Shown in pieces: positions 49,997 to 58,735 of a DNA stretch of 64,000 nt. Below the pieces are notes generated by a model. That model saw only the letters and a list, made by a program, of their open reading frames with translations. It was not told the DNA's origin and did no database searches. Position numbers and translations under genes: made by a program. Position 1 is the first letter of the stretch, and the number at the start of each line of letters is the position of its first letter. This DNA is from Janthinobacterium aquaticum (GTDB lineage Bacteria > Pseudomonadota > Gammaproteobacteria > Burkholderiales > Burkholderiaceae_D), in contig NZ_WFLK01000001.1 in assembly GCF_009208565.1 (NCBI RefSeq), forward strand, positions 1-64,000, read 5' to 3'.

Positions 49997-50026
49997 ACCG
50001 GCGCCATCCGCAATGGCGGCGCCGGT
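49997..50026. terminator. Hairpin between convergent decarboxylase and methyltransferase genes
   Basis: ACCGGCGCC (49997-50005) pairs with GGCGCCGGT (50018-50026), with an inner AT/GG extension and small bulge. It sits in the 54-bp convergent gap. The T-rich stretch after it is weak (TTCCTCCCTT), so termination is plausible but not certain. Confidence 0.5.
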
Positions 50027-50033
50027 TCCTCCC

Positions 50034-51056
50034 TTACTGTGACGGGGACACCTCGCACGCCAGCCCTGGCGCGCTGCCCAGCTGGTAGCTGAAGGCCAGG
50101 GTTTCTTTTCCCTTCAATTTCGGCTTGCCAGGCAGTTGCAGCGGCAGATTCAGGCTGCTGTCGTAATCGCCGAGCCGGATGTCGCCATACACCTCGATAC
50201 GCGTCAGCAGCCGGGCGCCGAAGCCAAGATCGGCCGGCAGCGTGATGCTGGCAGCGGGCAGCCGGGGCGCCTCAATCAACTGCCAGTCCAGAATGCGCTC
50301 GGCATTGATCTCGAAAACCTTGCCCCACTCGCTGCACGGCTCGGCGCTGGTGTCGCCTTCCGAGCCCACATGCACGCTGATGGCCGACGGCACCAGCGTT
50401 GCCTGCGGCGCCTGCGCAAACAGATTGCGCATAATGGCCACCTGCGGCTCCTTGCCCAGCGCAGTATTCATCGTTTCGCTGACGATCACATCGGGCACGG
50501 CGTCGGGTGCGATGCGCCAGGTGACCGCATCGGTGCAGACAAACGCCGCCACATGCGCGTTATAACCGAGCTCATCGATGAGGGTGCGCGCATGGCCCAG
50601 CGCTTCTTCATGCACTTCAAGCACGGTAAATTGCACCTGGCGCGGCGAAAAGATCGCCATCAGGGGCAGGGCCAGCAGGGCAAACGGCCCGCAACCGGCA
50701 TACAGCACGGCCACCGGCGCCGCGTCGTTCAGGCGCGCCCGGATCGCGCTTGCCAGCCCCTGGATAAAGGCGGCGCTGCGCAGCATTTCGCGCGCACACA
50801 AGGCCGCCTGCAACGGCGAAATCGCGCGGCCGCTGGGCAGCGTGCTGCCGCCTTCGGTCAACGGGTTCGCGATTTTCATGACCAGTTGCGTATGGCGCTC
50901 GACAAAAGCGCGCAGCTCGCCCGTCACGCCGATCAGGCTTTCCAGCGAGCGCGCCGGATCGGCGATCGTGCGTGCAATGCGCGCAAGACCGGCCTGGCTG
51001 GCGTGCAAGGTGGCCAAGCTGCCATGGCGGCGCTTTGCCGCAGGGGAGTTCATCAT
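50034..51056 (-). CDS. PRMT-like SAM-dependent methyltransferase
   Basis: A protein of about 340 residues. The SAM-binding motif I is AVLYAGCGPFALLALPLM, followed by the acidic post-I segment FTVLEVHEEAL. The loop VIVSETMNTALGKEPQ resembles the double-E loop of protein arginine methyltransferases, though it is not a typical PRMT. The start at 51056 (MMNSPAAKRRHG) follows AGGAAA; the frame extends another 68 codons without similarity. Substrate unknown. Convergent with the decarboxylase and divergent from the DUF1800 gene. Confidence 0.78.
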   Translation of the reverse strand: MMNSPAAKRRHGSLATLHASQAGLARIARTIADPARSLESLIGVTGELRAFVERHTQLVMKIANPLTEGGSTLPSGRAISPLQAALCAREMLRSAAFIQGLASAIRARLNDAAPVAVLYAGCGPFALLALPLMAIFSPRQVQFTVLEVHEEALGHARTLIDELGYNAHVAAFVCTDAVTWRIAPDAVPDVIVSETMNTALGKEPQVAIMRNLFAQAPQATLVPSAISVHVGSEGDTSAEPCSEWGKVFEINAERILDWQLIEAPRLPAASITLPADLGFGARLLTRIEVYGDIRLGDYDSSLNLPLQLPGKPKLKGKETLAFSYQLGSAPGLACEVSPSQ

Positions 51057-51393
51057 TGGAGTTTCCTGTAAATGGGATTGCAAGACAGCCTGATAGTGGC
51101 AGCATAGCAAAATCATGTCGCGGCCTTTTATTGGCTGCTGACAGTTTGCAAACAACTTGGCAAGCTGTAATCGCTTCGTCGCAAAACGGCCACAAGCGGG
51201 CGACAGCGGGCAAAAATAAATTCCATTTTCAAAATGGAATGTTCTCGCAACATCGCGCAAATTCCCATCAAAACCTTCAAAGATCGCTGATCCGATTCCG
51301 TGAGCAAGTCGTCAATGCTGTTCTTGAAACAGAAAGTCACTAAACAAGCTCTACAATTACGGCGATGAAATCATATTGCCGGGAAGAAATTAC
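51057..51393. other. Divergent intergenic region with a 21-bp perfect palindrome
   Basis: 337 bp without an assured gene. At 51220-51240 the half-site ATTCCATTTT is followed by C and its exact inverted copy. Such AT-rich dyads are typical operators. It lies 164 bp upstream of the methyltransferase and 154 bp upstream of the DUF1800 gene. A 70-codon minus-strand ORF (51128-51340) overlaps it and is unsupported. Confidence 0.55.
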
Positions 51394-53220
51394 ATGACTG
51401 CCTCCATTTTACGCCGCGTGCTCGCTCCCGCAGTGCTGGCGCTGCTCACTGCCTGCGGCGGCGGTGCTGGCGACTCTGCGCCGGCCACCAGCGTCAATCC
51501 GACCTCGCCTGGCGTGCCGCCAACGACCACGCCAGGCACGTCCACCGGCACGCCGGGCGACACCACGCCCCCGGTCAGCACGCCAACACCGGCCGATCCA
51601 ACGCCGCCGGTGGTCACCGTGCCGCCACCGGCGCAGGCGCTGCGCCTGACGACCAGGGAAGCGTCGCGCTTTCTCGGACGCGCCACCTTCGGCCCGAATA
51701 TGACGGCCATCGAGCAGCTTGCCGCCAGCGACGCCGCCAGTTGGTTCACGCAGCAGTTTTCCGCACCGCAAACGCTGCACCGCAAATATATCGACACGCT
51801 GCTGGCCGCCCAGGCAGCGGGCGGCGCCAAAGTCAACCCGACCGGCTTTTACGAGTCGTTCTGGCAACAGGGCGTACGCGGCGAGGACCAGTTGCGCCAG
51901 CGCGTGGCGTTTGCCCTGTCGGAAATTTTCGTGATCTCGACGCAAAACGAAACGGTCTGGCCGCAGGTGCGTGGCGTGGCCAGCTATTACGACATGCTGG
52001 GCCAGCATGCGTTCGGCAATTTCCGCGACCTGCTTGAAGGCGTGGCCCTCCATCCGATGATGGGTATCTACCTGTCGCACCTGCGCAACCAGAAAGAATC
52101 GGCTACCCGCACGCCCGACGAGAACTTCGCGCGTGAAGTGATGCAGCTGTTTACCATCGGCTTATATCAACTGAACGCCGACGGCAGCGTCAAGCTGGCT
52201 GGCGGCAAGCCGATCGACACCTACGGGCGCGACGACGTGAGCGGCCTGGCGCGCGTCTTTACCGGCTGGAGCTGGGCCGGCGCCGACCAGAGCAGCAGCC
52301 GCTTCAACGGCGGCGTACCTGACCCCGACCGCGACTGGAAACCGATGCAAAACTACCCGGCCTTCCATTCCAGCGGCGAGAAAAACTTTCTGGGCCAGAG
52401 CATTGCCGGCGCCACCAGCGGTGAAGCGGACCTGAAAGTCGCGCTCGACACCCTGTTCAACCATCCCAATGTGGGCCCCTTCTTTGGCCGCCAGCTGATC
52501 CAGCGCCTGGTCACCAGCAACCCCAGCCCGGCCTACGTGGGCCGGGTAGCGGCCGCCTTCGCCAACAATGGCAAGGGTGTGCGCGGCGACATGCAGGCGG
52601 TGATCCGCGCCGTACTGCTGGACCAGGAAGCGCTGGCGCCGGCCGGCACTACCTTGCGTACGGGCAAATTGCGCGAGCCGCTGCTGCGCCTGGCCAGCTG
52701 GATGCGTGCCTTCGACGCCAAGGCGGCCAGCGGGCGCTATCGCATCTATTACCTGGAAACGCCGATGTACGGCCTGGGCCAGAGTCCGCTTAACGCGCCA
52801 TCGGTCTTCAACTTCTTCCGCCCTTCCTATGTGCCGCCCAATTCGGCGCTGGCCAGCGCCGGCCTGTACGCGCCGGAATTGCAGATCACGGCCGAACCGT
52901 CCGTCACCGCTTACCTGAACTTCATGCAGGACACCGTGGCCAGCGGCGTGGGCGAAAGCCTGGAAGTCAAGCCCGACTATACCCAGGAGCTGGCGCTGGC
53001 GGCCGATGCGCCGGCCCTGCTCGACCGCATCGACCTGCTGCTGACGCACGGCACCATGTCGGCGCGCCTGCGCGGGCGCCTGCTGACCGCCGTCAACAGC
53101 GTGGCCATTCCCAGCGGCGCCTCGGCCACGGCGGCGCAAGTGGCCACCGCCAAAAGCAACCGCGTCAAGCTGGCCGTCTACCTGACCATGGCCTCTTCCG
53201 ATTACCTGGTGCAGAAATAA
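51394..53220 (+). CDS. DUF1800 exported lipoprotein
   Basis: A 608-residue lipoprotein precursor with signal sequence and lipobox (LALLTACGGG), a linker rich in Thr and Pro (about 30-85), and the DUF1800 domain (about 90-600; ASRFLGRATFGPNM, DENFAREVMQLFTIGLYQLN, FTGWSW). DUF1800 proteins usually come with a DUF1501 partner and occur in environmental bacteria with polymer or surface biology; the biochemistry is unknown. ATG at 51394 is the usual start; a TTG further upstream is less likely. The next gene follows by 11 bp. Confidence 0.9.
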   Translation: MTASILRRVLAPAVLALLTACGGGAGDSAPATSVNPTSPGVPPTTTPGTSTGTPGDTTPPVSTPTPADPTPPVVTVPPPAQALRLTTREASRFLGRATFGPNMTAIEQLAASDAASWFTQQFSAPQTLHRKYIDTLLAAQAAGGAKVNPTGFYESFWQQGVRGEDQLRQRVAFALSEIFVISTQNETVWPQVRGVASYYDMLGQHAFGNFRDLLEGVALHPMMGIYLSHLRNQKESATRTPDENFAREVMQLFTIGLYQLNADGSVKLAGGKPIDTYGRDDVSGLARVFTGWSWAGADQSSSRFNGGVPDPDRDWKPMQNYPAFHSSGEKNFLGQSIAGATSGEADLKVALDTLFNHPNVGPFFGRQLIQRLVTSNPSPAYVGRVAAAFANNGKGVRGDMQAVIRAVLLDQEALAPAGTTLRTGKLREPLLRLASWMRAFDAKAASGRYRIYYLETPMYGLGQSPLNAPSVFNFFRPSYVPPNSALASAGLYAPELQITAEPSVTAYLNFMQDTVASGVGESLEVKPDYTQELALAADAPALLDRIDLLLTHGTMSARLRGRLLTAVNSVAIPSGASATAAQVATAKSNRVKLAVYLTMASSDYLVQK

Positions 53221-53231
53221 GGACACCGAGC

Positions 53232-54683
53232 ATGCCACCTTCCTCTTTCCCTCCCGCCGCGCCGATCTCGCGCCGCCGCTTTCTCGGCTCGATGGCGGCG
53301 CTGGCCGGCTCGGCAGCAACGCCGTTTGCGCTCAACCTGGCCGCCATGGGCGATGCGGCTGCCCAGTCGGCCAGCGACTACAAGGCCATCGTCTGCATCT
53401 TCCTCAATGGCGGCAATGACGCCTTCAACACCGTGCTGGCCACCGACACCGCCTCCTGGAGCCAGTACCAGCGATTGCGCAATACCGGCGCCAGCGATTC
53501 GATCCACCTGCCCGGCGTGGGCGAGACGGGCGGCGTGCTGCCGATTGTGCCCGATACCGCCCAGGCCGGCCGCAGCTTCGCCCTGCATCCTTCCATGGCG
53601 CCGTTGAAAGACCTGTTTGACGCCGGGCGCGCCGCGGTGGTGGCCAATGTCGGCACGCTGGTGCAGCCGGTGACGCTGGCGCAATACAAGGCGAAAAGCG
53701 TGGCGCTGCCGCCCAAGCTGTTTTCGCATAACGACCAGCAATCGATCTGGCAATCGGGCCAACCCGAAGGCGCTACCACCGGCTGGGGCGGACGTATCGG
53801 CGATGTGTTTGCCAGCGGTAACGCCAATGCCATGTTTACCACCGTCTCGGCGGCCGGCAATTCGGTGTTTTTGAGCGGCAGCCAGGTGCGCCAGTTCCAG
53901 GTGGGCCAGTCGGGCGCCGTGGCGATCCGCAATACCAGCGGCTATCTGTTCAGTTCGCCAGCCGGCGCCTCCGCGCTGCAAGCCATTATCAATGAGGCCG
54001 GCAACGATCCGATCGAGCAGGAACAGGTGGCGGTGGTGCAGCGCGCCATTGCCAGCCAGACGCTGCTGAGCGGCGCCATGCTGGCCGCCGGCCCGACCGG
54101 CGTGCCCAACCCCGGCACCTATGTCAATCCCAATACCGGCGTGGCCGCCACCAATGCGCTGGCGGTGCAGTTGCAGACGGTGGCGCGCATTATCGGCGGG
54201 CGCAATCCGCTGGGCGCCAAACGCCAGGTGTTCTATGTGACGCTGGGCGGCTTTGACACGCACGACCGGCAAAAAGTGCTGCACGCCGACCTGATGGCGC
54301 GCCTGGCCCACGCGCTGGCCTATTTCGACGCCACGCTGGCCAGCCTGCAGGGCGCCGACCTGCGCCGCCAGGTCACCACGTTTACGGCTTCGGATTTCGG
54401 ACGCACCTTTACCAGCAATGGCGACGGCACCGACCACGGCTGGGGCGCGCACCATTTCGTGGTCGGCGGTGCCGTGCGCGGACGCGATATCTACGGCGCC
54501 TTCCCGGCCAGCGGCCTCGGCCATGAACTGGACGTGGGTTCCGGCTCGCTCTTGCCGACCACCTCGGTCGACCAGTATGGCGCCACGCTGGCCAGATGGT
54601 TCGGCGTGCCCGACAACCGCCTGGCCGAGGTGTTCCCCAACCTGGGCAACTTCAGCCGCCGCGACCTGGGTTTCATGGCTTGA
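53232..54683 (+). CDS. DUF1501 Tat-exported protein
   Basis: A 483-residue protein with a twin-arginine signal (SRRRFLGSMAALAGSAATPF) and the DUF1501 sulfatase-like fold. Marks are VCIFLNGGNDAFNTVL, FALHPSMAPL, GFDTHDRQ and FGRTFTSNGDGTDHGWGAHH, with metal-binding His/Asp likely. The paired DUF1800-DUF1501 operon is a known arrangement (family knowledge). The substrate is unknown. Only 2 bp separate its stop from that of the convergent dioxygenase. Confidence 0.9.
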   Translation: MPPSSFPPAAPISRRRFLGSMAALAGSAATPFALNLAAMGDAAAQSASDYKAIVCIFLNGGNDAFNTVLATDTASWSQYQRLRNTGASDSIHLPGVGETGGVLPIVPDTAQAGRSFALHPSMAPLKDLFDAGRAAVVANVGTLVQPVTLAQYKAKSVALPPKLFSHNDQQSIWQSGQPEGATTGWGGRIGDVFASGNANAMFTTVSAAGNSVFLSGSQVRQFQVGQSGAVAIRNTSGYLFSSPAGASALQAIINEAGNDPIEQEQVAVVQRAIASQTLLSGAMLAAGPTGVPNPGTYVNPNTGVAATNALAVQLQTVARIIGGRNPLGAKRQVFYVTLGGFDTHDRQKVLHADLMARLAHALAYFDATLASLQGADLRRQVTTFTASDFGRTFTSNGDGTDHGWGAHHFVVGGAVRGRDIYGAFPASGLGHELDVGSGSLLPTTSVDQYGATLARWFGVPDNRLAEVFPNLGNFSRRDLGFMA

Positions 54684-54685
54684 TC

Positions 54686-55567
54686 CTAGCCGTTGACGCC
54701 GATGGTCAGCGTGACCACATAGCCGTCGACGGCGTTGCCGCTCACGCTGGCCATCTGCAAGCTGGTGCCGTCGCTGAACACATTGTCGGTGGCGTAGCTG
54801 ATCTGCGCCAGGTTGCGCACGCTGGTGGCATAGCCGCTGGCCGTGTAGACCTCGTTCAGGGTCGCCAGCGGAAAGGTGAACTGCGAGGTCTTGATGCGGC
54901 TGCTGGCCGTGGCGGCCCTGGCCAGGCTCGGGTAGACTTCAAAATGCACATGCGGCATGCGGCCCGCATAGCAGCCGGGGAAAATCGTGGTAAACGACAG
55001 ATTGCCGCTGCTGTCGCTTTCCTGCACCCCGCGCAGATAGTTCTGCGCCGTCACGCCGCTTGAATACAGCGAATACAGGCCGTCGCGGTCGCAATGCCAC
55101 AGATACACGGCGTAGCCGGCCAGGCTGGCGCAGCTGGTATTGGCGTTAACCAGTTGCAGCTTGATGGTCAGCGGCACGCCGGCAGCCACGCCGGTAGCGC
55201 CATTGAAGCTGGCGCGGATATCGCTGCGCACCACGCCGGACTGGTTGAGCACATTGATGATGCTGCCGCCATTGGTATTGCTGCCATCGGCCGGGTACGG
55301 GCCAGCCGTTTCCTCGGGGATAACCGCGCAGCTGCCTGCCGTTGGCGTGGCGGTGGCAGTACTGCCGGTGCCGGTCGCGGTGGTGACCGTGCTGGCGACA
55401 TCGGCATCGGCGCTGCCGCCGCAACTGGCCAGCGGGATGGTGGCGACGCCGGCCAGCAGCCAGCGCAAGACCTGGCGCCGCTCGGCAGCCTGGCGCTGCA
55501 TTACTTCAAGGTCGGACGCCAGGCCGAACTCAGCTGCGAACTCAGCTTTTTGCTCATGCAAATCCAT
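54686..55567 (-). CDS. Intradiol ring-cleavage dioxygenase, Tat-type lipoprotein
   Basis: A 293-residue protein with the intradiol dioxygenase fold. The Fe(III) ligands are likely Tyr in YSSGVTAQNY and PGCYAGR and His in PHVHFEVY. Also characteristic are EETAGPYPADGS and LWHCDRDGLYS. The N-terminus contains ERRQVLRWLLAG and LASCGG, which read as a twin-arginine signal with a lipobox. Intradiol enzymes usually act on catechols in the cytoplasm; an exported form suggests a different substrate or an extracellular aromatic. Next to the DUF1501 gene. Confidence 0.87.
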   Translation of the reverse strand: MDLHEQKAEFAAEFGLASDLEVMQRQAAERRQVLRWLLAGVATIPLASCGGSADADVASTVTTATGTGSTATATPTAGSCAVIPEETAGPYPADGSNTNGGSIINVLNQSGVVRSDIRASFNGATGVAAGVPLTIKLQLVNANTSCASLAGYAVYLWHCDRDGLYSLYSSGVTAQNYLRGVQESDSSGNLSFTTIFPGCYAGRMPHVHFEVYPSLARAATASSRIKTSQFTFPLATLNEVYTASGYATSVRNLAQISYATDNVFSDGTSLQMASVSGNAVDGYVVTLTIGVNG

Positions 55568-55698
55568 ACATATTCCATCAGGTAAGGCAAGCCGGCCAGC
55601 GCCGGGCTGAGGCTGGCGCACAGGTAGCACAGATGCATGGCGCGTTGCCCGATGCTGTGACTGTCCCGCTTGGCTGGCTTGCGGATCATCATAATGAC

Positions 55699-56211
55699 TT
55701 AGCGCGACCGCGGACCAGGACGGCCGGCGCCATCGGGGCGGCGCGCTTCGATCTGCTGGCGCTGCTCCGGCGTCAGCACGGCCAGCAACTGCTGTTCCAG
55801 GCGTGCGCGTTGCAGGCTGATGGCCGCCATGGCCTCGGCTGCACTGCGTGCCAGTGCCTGCGCCTGTGCGTCGTCATAGGCGTTTGACGCCGCCAGGTCG
55901 CGCAATTGCTGGTGCGCCTTGAAGGCGATTTTCTCCTGCTCGCGCAGGAACGGCGCCTGGGCATAGGTGGCAGCAAACACCTTGTCCTGCTGCGCCTCGC
56001 TCAGCTCGATGCCATGCATAAAGGGCGGCAGGCCATCGCTGTTACCGTGTCCGCCCATGGCTGACGGCGGGGCTGGCATGGCGTGTGGCGGGCCGGCATC
56101 CGGGCCGCGCTGCGGTCCCTGCTGCGCCTGGCTGGCGAGCGGCAGGCACAGTGCTGCGATCATGAGCATGGCAATGGTGGCGCCAACTGGTTTGCTACTG
56201 TGTTTCATCAT
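55699..56211 (-). CDS. Spy/CpxP-like periplasmic protein
   Basis: A 170-residue periplasmic protein with signal peptide (IAMLMIAALCLPLASQA), a Gly/Pro/His/Met-rich N-terminal region and the LTxxQ-type motif LTPEQRQQIEARR near the C-terminus. Spy/CpxP proteins are chaperone-like and restrain CpxA signalling in enterobacteria. Divergent from cpxR, with CpxR-box-like repeats between them. ATG at 56211 follows GAGGAAAG. The His/Met content could also mean metal sensing (compare ZraP). Confidence 0.88.
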   Translation of the reverse strand: MMKHSSKPVGATIAMLMIAALCLPLASQAQQGPQRGPDAGPPHAMPAPPSAMGGHGNSDGLPPFMHGIELSEAQQDKVFAATYAQAPFLREQEKIAFKAHQQLRDLAASNAYDDAQAQALARSAAEAMAAISLQRARLEQQLLAVLTPEQRQQIEARRPDGAGRPGPRSR

Positions 56212-56256
56212 GCTTTCCTCGTGTCTGGACAGGATTCCATTGTCCGGCGCAGGCAT

Positions 56257-56327
56257 GTAAAGCAACGTTAGCGGCAGGTAAAAACATGTAAAACCCCTCC
56301 TGGCGGCACACTGTAAAAGCGCGTAAA
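56257..56327. promoter_or_regulatory. CpxR-box array in the Spy/CpxR intergenic region
   Basis: Two full sites match GTAAA-N5-GTAAA: 56278-56292 (spacer AACAT) and 56313-56327 (spacer AGCGC). A lone GTAAA is at 56257-56261. Direct GTAAA repeats with 5-nt gaps are the known CpxR box. The sites lie 46-116 bp upstream of the Spy-like start and 65-135 bp upstream of cpxR, well placed to control both genes. Confidence 0.7.
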
Positions 56328-56391
56328 ACAGCGCATTGCCGTCTGTTTTGACTGTTATCATGGGCAGTTACCACCGAAAAAAGCACCAGGC

Positions 56392-57081
56392 ATGAGCAAG
56401 GTTTTATTGATAGATGACGATGTCGAACTGGTCGGCATGTTCCAGGAATACCTGACCCAGGAAGGCTTTGAGGCGACTGCCGTGCATGACGGCGAACGCG
56501 GCGCGGCCGAAGCGCTGACCGGCCTGTATGCGATCGCCATCCTCGACGTCATGATGCCGCGCATGAACGGCCTGGAAACGCTGCGCCGCATCCGCGCCGG
56601 CAGCCGCCTGCCCATTTTGATGCTCACTGCGCGCGGCGACGATACCGACCGCATCGTCGGCCTGGAGCTGGGCGCCGACGATTACGTGACCAAGCCCTGT
56701 ACGCCGCGCGAGCTGACAGCGCGCATCCGCGCCATTCTGCGCCGTTCGCAGGCGTTGCCGCCCGACAGCTCGGCCACCGCGCCGATGGTGGTGGGCCACC
56801 TGACAATGTGGCCCGAGCAGCGGCGCGCCGCCTGGGCCGGGACACACCTGGAACTGACCAGCACCGAATTTAACCTGCTCGAAGTACTGGTGCGCAATGC
56901 CGGCAAGCCGGTCAGCAAGAACCAGCTGTCCGAACTGGGGCTGGGGCGCCCGATGGCGCGCTTTGACCGCAATATCGACGTCCACCTGAGCAGCCTGCGA
57001 CGCAAGCTGGGCAACCTTGACGATGGCCGTTCCTGCCTGCAGACGGTGTACCGGCTCGGCTACCAGCTGATCAAGGAATAA
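56392..57081 (+). CDS. cpxR: CpxR-like response regulator (OmpR family)
   Basis: A 229-residue two-domain regulator. The receiver domain has the acidic pocket (LIDDDVEL), phospho-Asp in AILDVMMPRMNG and Lys in YVTKPCTPREL. The OmpR-type winged helix follows (LTSTEFNLLEVLVRNAG, RFDRNIDVHLSSLRRKLG). Assignment to CpxR rests on sequence style, the divergent Spy-like gene and the downstream kinase with a CpxA-like H-box. The kinase gene follows 2 bp downstream. Confidence 0.88.
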   Translation: MSKVLLIDDDVELVGMFQEYLTQEGFEATAVHDGERGAAEALTGLYAIAILDVMMPRMNGLETLRRIRAGSRLPILMLTARGDDTDRIVGLELGADDYVTKPCTPRELTARIRAILRRSQALPPDSSATAPMVVGHLTMWPEQRRAAWAGTHLELTSTEFNLLEVLVRNAGKPVSKNQLSELGLGRPMARFDRNIDVHLSSLRRKLGNLDDGRSCLQTVYRLGYQLIKE

Positions 57082-57083
57082 GC

Positions 57084-58634
57084 GTGGGCCGATTGTTCTG
57101 GAAGTTTTTCCTGTGCATACTGCTGGCCCAGATCGCGGCCACCATCGGCATCGGCGGCGCGTTCTGGCTGAAAAACCGCGCCATCCAGCAACAGCGCGCC
57201 GAAGAGATCGACACCAGCCCGCCGGCGCAGATGGCCATCGAGGCGGCCACGGCAACGCTGGAAGCCGGCGGCAGCGCAGCGCTCAAGCATTTTATTGGCA
57301 AGCTCGACCGGATGCGCGTGGTCGCCATCGACCAGCATGGCAAGGAACTGATGGGCCGCAGCATTCATCCGGCCATGCTCAACAAGGCGCGCGCGCTGCT
57401 GGAACAGGAGCAGAGCCGCCCTGTGGTACGCGAAGCCACCGGCAGCGACGGCGTGCGCTACCTGCTGTTCCTGCCTTACTCGGAACGTTTTCGCAACGCA
57501 CAACTGGGCGCCGCCCGTGAAGCGCTCAATGCGGTCACCATGGCCGGCCCGCGCATGCTGCCGCCGGCGCCGCGCGATCCTGCCCAGAACGGTTCCGGGA
57601 GGGAAATCCCTCGCCCGGATGGCGCACCGCCCGGAGCAGCCCCTGGCATGGACAACCTGCGCAACCAACTACCCGGCCCCGGCATGGGCGGACCCGGTCC
57701 GCGCATGGACAGCCCGTACCGCAACCTGGTGCCCATTATCGCCGCCACCATCGCCAGCTTGCTGTTTGCCTTTCTGCTGGCCTGGTATTTCTCGCGCCCG
57801 ATCCGCGCGCTGCGCCTGGCCTTCGAGGCCGCCTCGAACGGCGACCTGGCGCCGCGCTTCCAGGCCAGCGGACGCGGCGACGAGCTGAGCGACCTGGGCC
57901 GCGATTTCGACCGCATGACGGGCCGCCTGCGCAGCCTGATGGACAGCCAGACGCGCTTGCTGCATGACGTGTCGCACGAACTGCGCTCGCCGCTGGCACG
58001 CCTGCAGGCCGCCATCGGCCTGGCGCACCAGCAACCCGACAAGCTCGACGCTTCGCTGGCGCGCATCGAGCGCGAAGGCGTGCGCATGGACAAGCTGATT
58101 GGCGAGTTGCTGACCCTGTCGCGCATGGAAGCAGGCGCCGGCAAAGCTCTCTACAGCGACTTTTGCCTCGCCGACCTGCTGCACGACATCGTGGAAGACG
58201 CCTGCTACGAGGCAGAAGCACGCGGCATCACACTCGATGTCGGCGGCGACGCCGGGATGGGCGAAGTAATGGTCAGCGGCCAGCCGGAGCTGCTGGCGCG
58301 CGCGGTGGAAAACGTGGTGCGCAACGCCGTCAAGCACAGTCCCGACCACGGCGCGGTGCAGTTGGAACTGGCCTTGCTGCCAGAGGCGAGCCAGGTGCGC
58401 ATCACCGTACTGGACCGTGGCCCCGGCGTGCCGGCGGCCGACCTGGATCATATCTTCCAGCCCTTTTTCCGCTCCAGCAACACCGAAAACTCGACCGATG
58501 GCCACGGCCTGGGCCTGGCCATCGCCCGCCACGTGATCGAAGCACACGGCGGCACCATCAGCGCGCGCAACCGCAGCAGCGGCGGGTTTTGCGTGGAGAT
58601 GGTGCTAACCGTGAAGTCACGTAGGTCGGATTAG
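57084..58634 (+). CDS. cpxA: CpxA-like sensor histidine kinase
   Basis: A 516-residue inner-membrane kinase. Helix 1 is at about 5-28, the periplasmic sensor at 29-215, helix 2 at 216-236 (IIAATIASLLFAFLLAWYF), then HAMP, the H-box with phospho-His in DVSHELRSPLARLQ, and an ATPase domain (N-box NVVRNAVKHS, G-boxes DRGPGVP and GHGLGLAI). The sensor ends in a Pro/Gly/Met-rich segment before helix 2. It starts with GTG at 57084. The last residues (RRSD) and the TAG stop come from the REP arm of the BIME. Confidence 0.9.
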   Translation: MGRLFWKFFLCILLAQIAATIGIGGAFWLKNRAIQQQRAEEIDTSPPAQMAIEAATATLEAGGSAALKHFIGKLDRMRVVAIDQHGKELMGRSIHPAMLNKARALLEQEQSRPVVREATGSDGVRYLLFLPYSERFRNAQLGAAREALNAVTMAGPRMLPPAPRDPAQNGSGREIPRPDGAPPGAAPGMDNLRNQLPGPGMGGPGPRMDSPYRNLVPIIAATIASLLFAFLLAWYFSRPIRALRLAFEAASNGDLAPRFQASGRGDELSDLGRDFDRMTGRLRSLMDSQTRLLHDVSHELRSPLARLQAAIGLAHQQPDKLDASLARIEREGVRMDKLIGELLTLSRMEAGAGKALYSDFCLADLLHDIVEDACYEAEARGITLDVGGDAGMGEVMVSGQPELLARAVENVVRNAVKHSPDHGAVQLELALLPEASQVRITVLDRGPGVPAADLDHIFQPFFRSSNTENSTDGHGLGLAIARHVIEAHGGTISARNRSSGGFCVEMVLTVKSRRSD

Positions 58635-58715
58635 CCGCGCAGCGGCGTAATCCGACAACACCACCGACGCCAACAATGTTGTCGGATTACGCGCTTGCGC
58701 GCTAATCCGACCTAC
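58621..58715. repeat. BIME: paired inverted REP units
   Basis: Left end GTAGGTCGGATTAG and right end CTAATCCGACCTAC, two hairpins and a CAACAATGTTG linker. The left arm includes the last codons and TAG stop of cpxA. It lies between the convergent cpxA and FlxA-like genes, 20 bp from the latter's stop. Confidence 0.92.
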
Positions 58716-58735
58716 GCTCCAATCCGACGATCTTG

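Noticed and set aside
51128-51340. 70-codon minus-strand ORF upstream of DUF1800
   Set aside because: No recognisable domain and no clear ribosome site; it covers the palindrome and sits in a promoter region.
55501-55692. 63-codon minus-strand ORF upstream of the dioxygenase
   Set aside because: Overlaps the dioxygenase N-terminus in another frame; lacks domain or start support.
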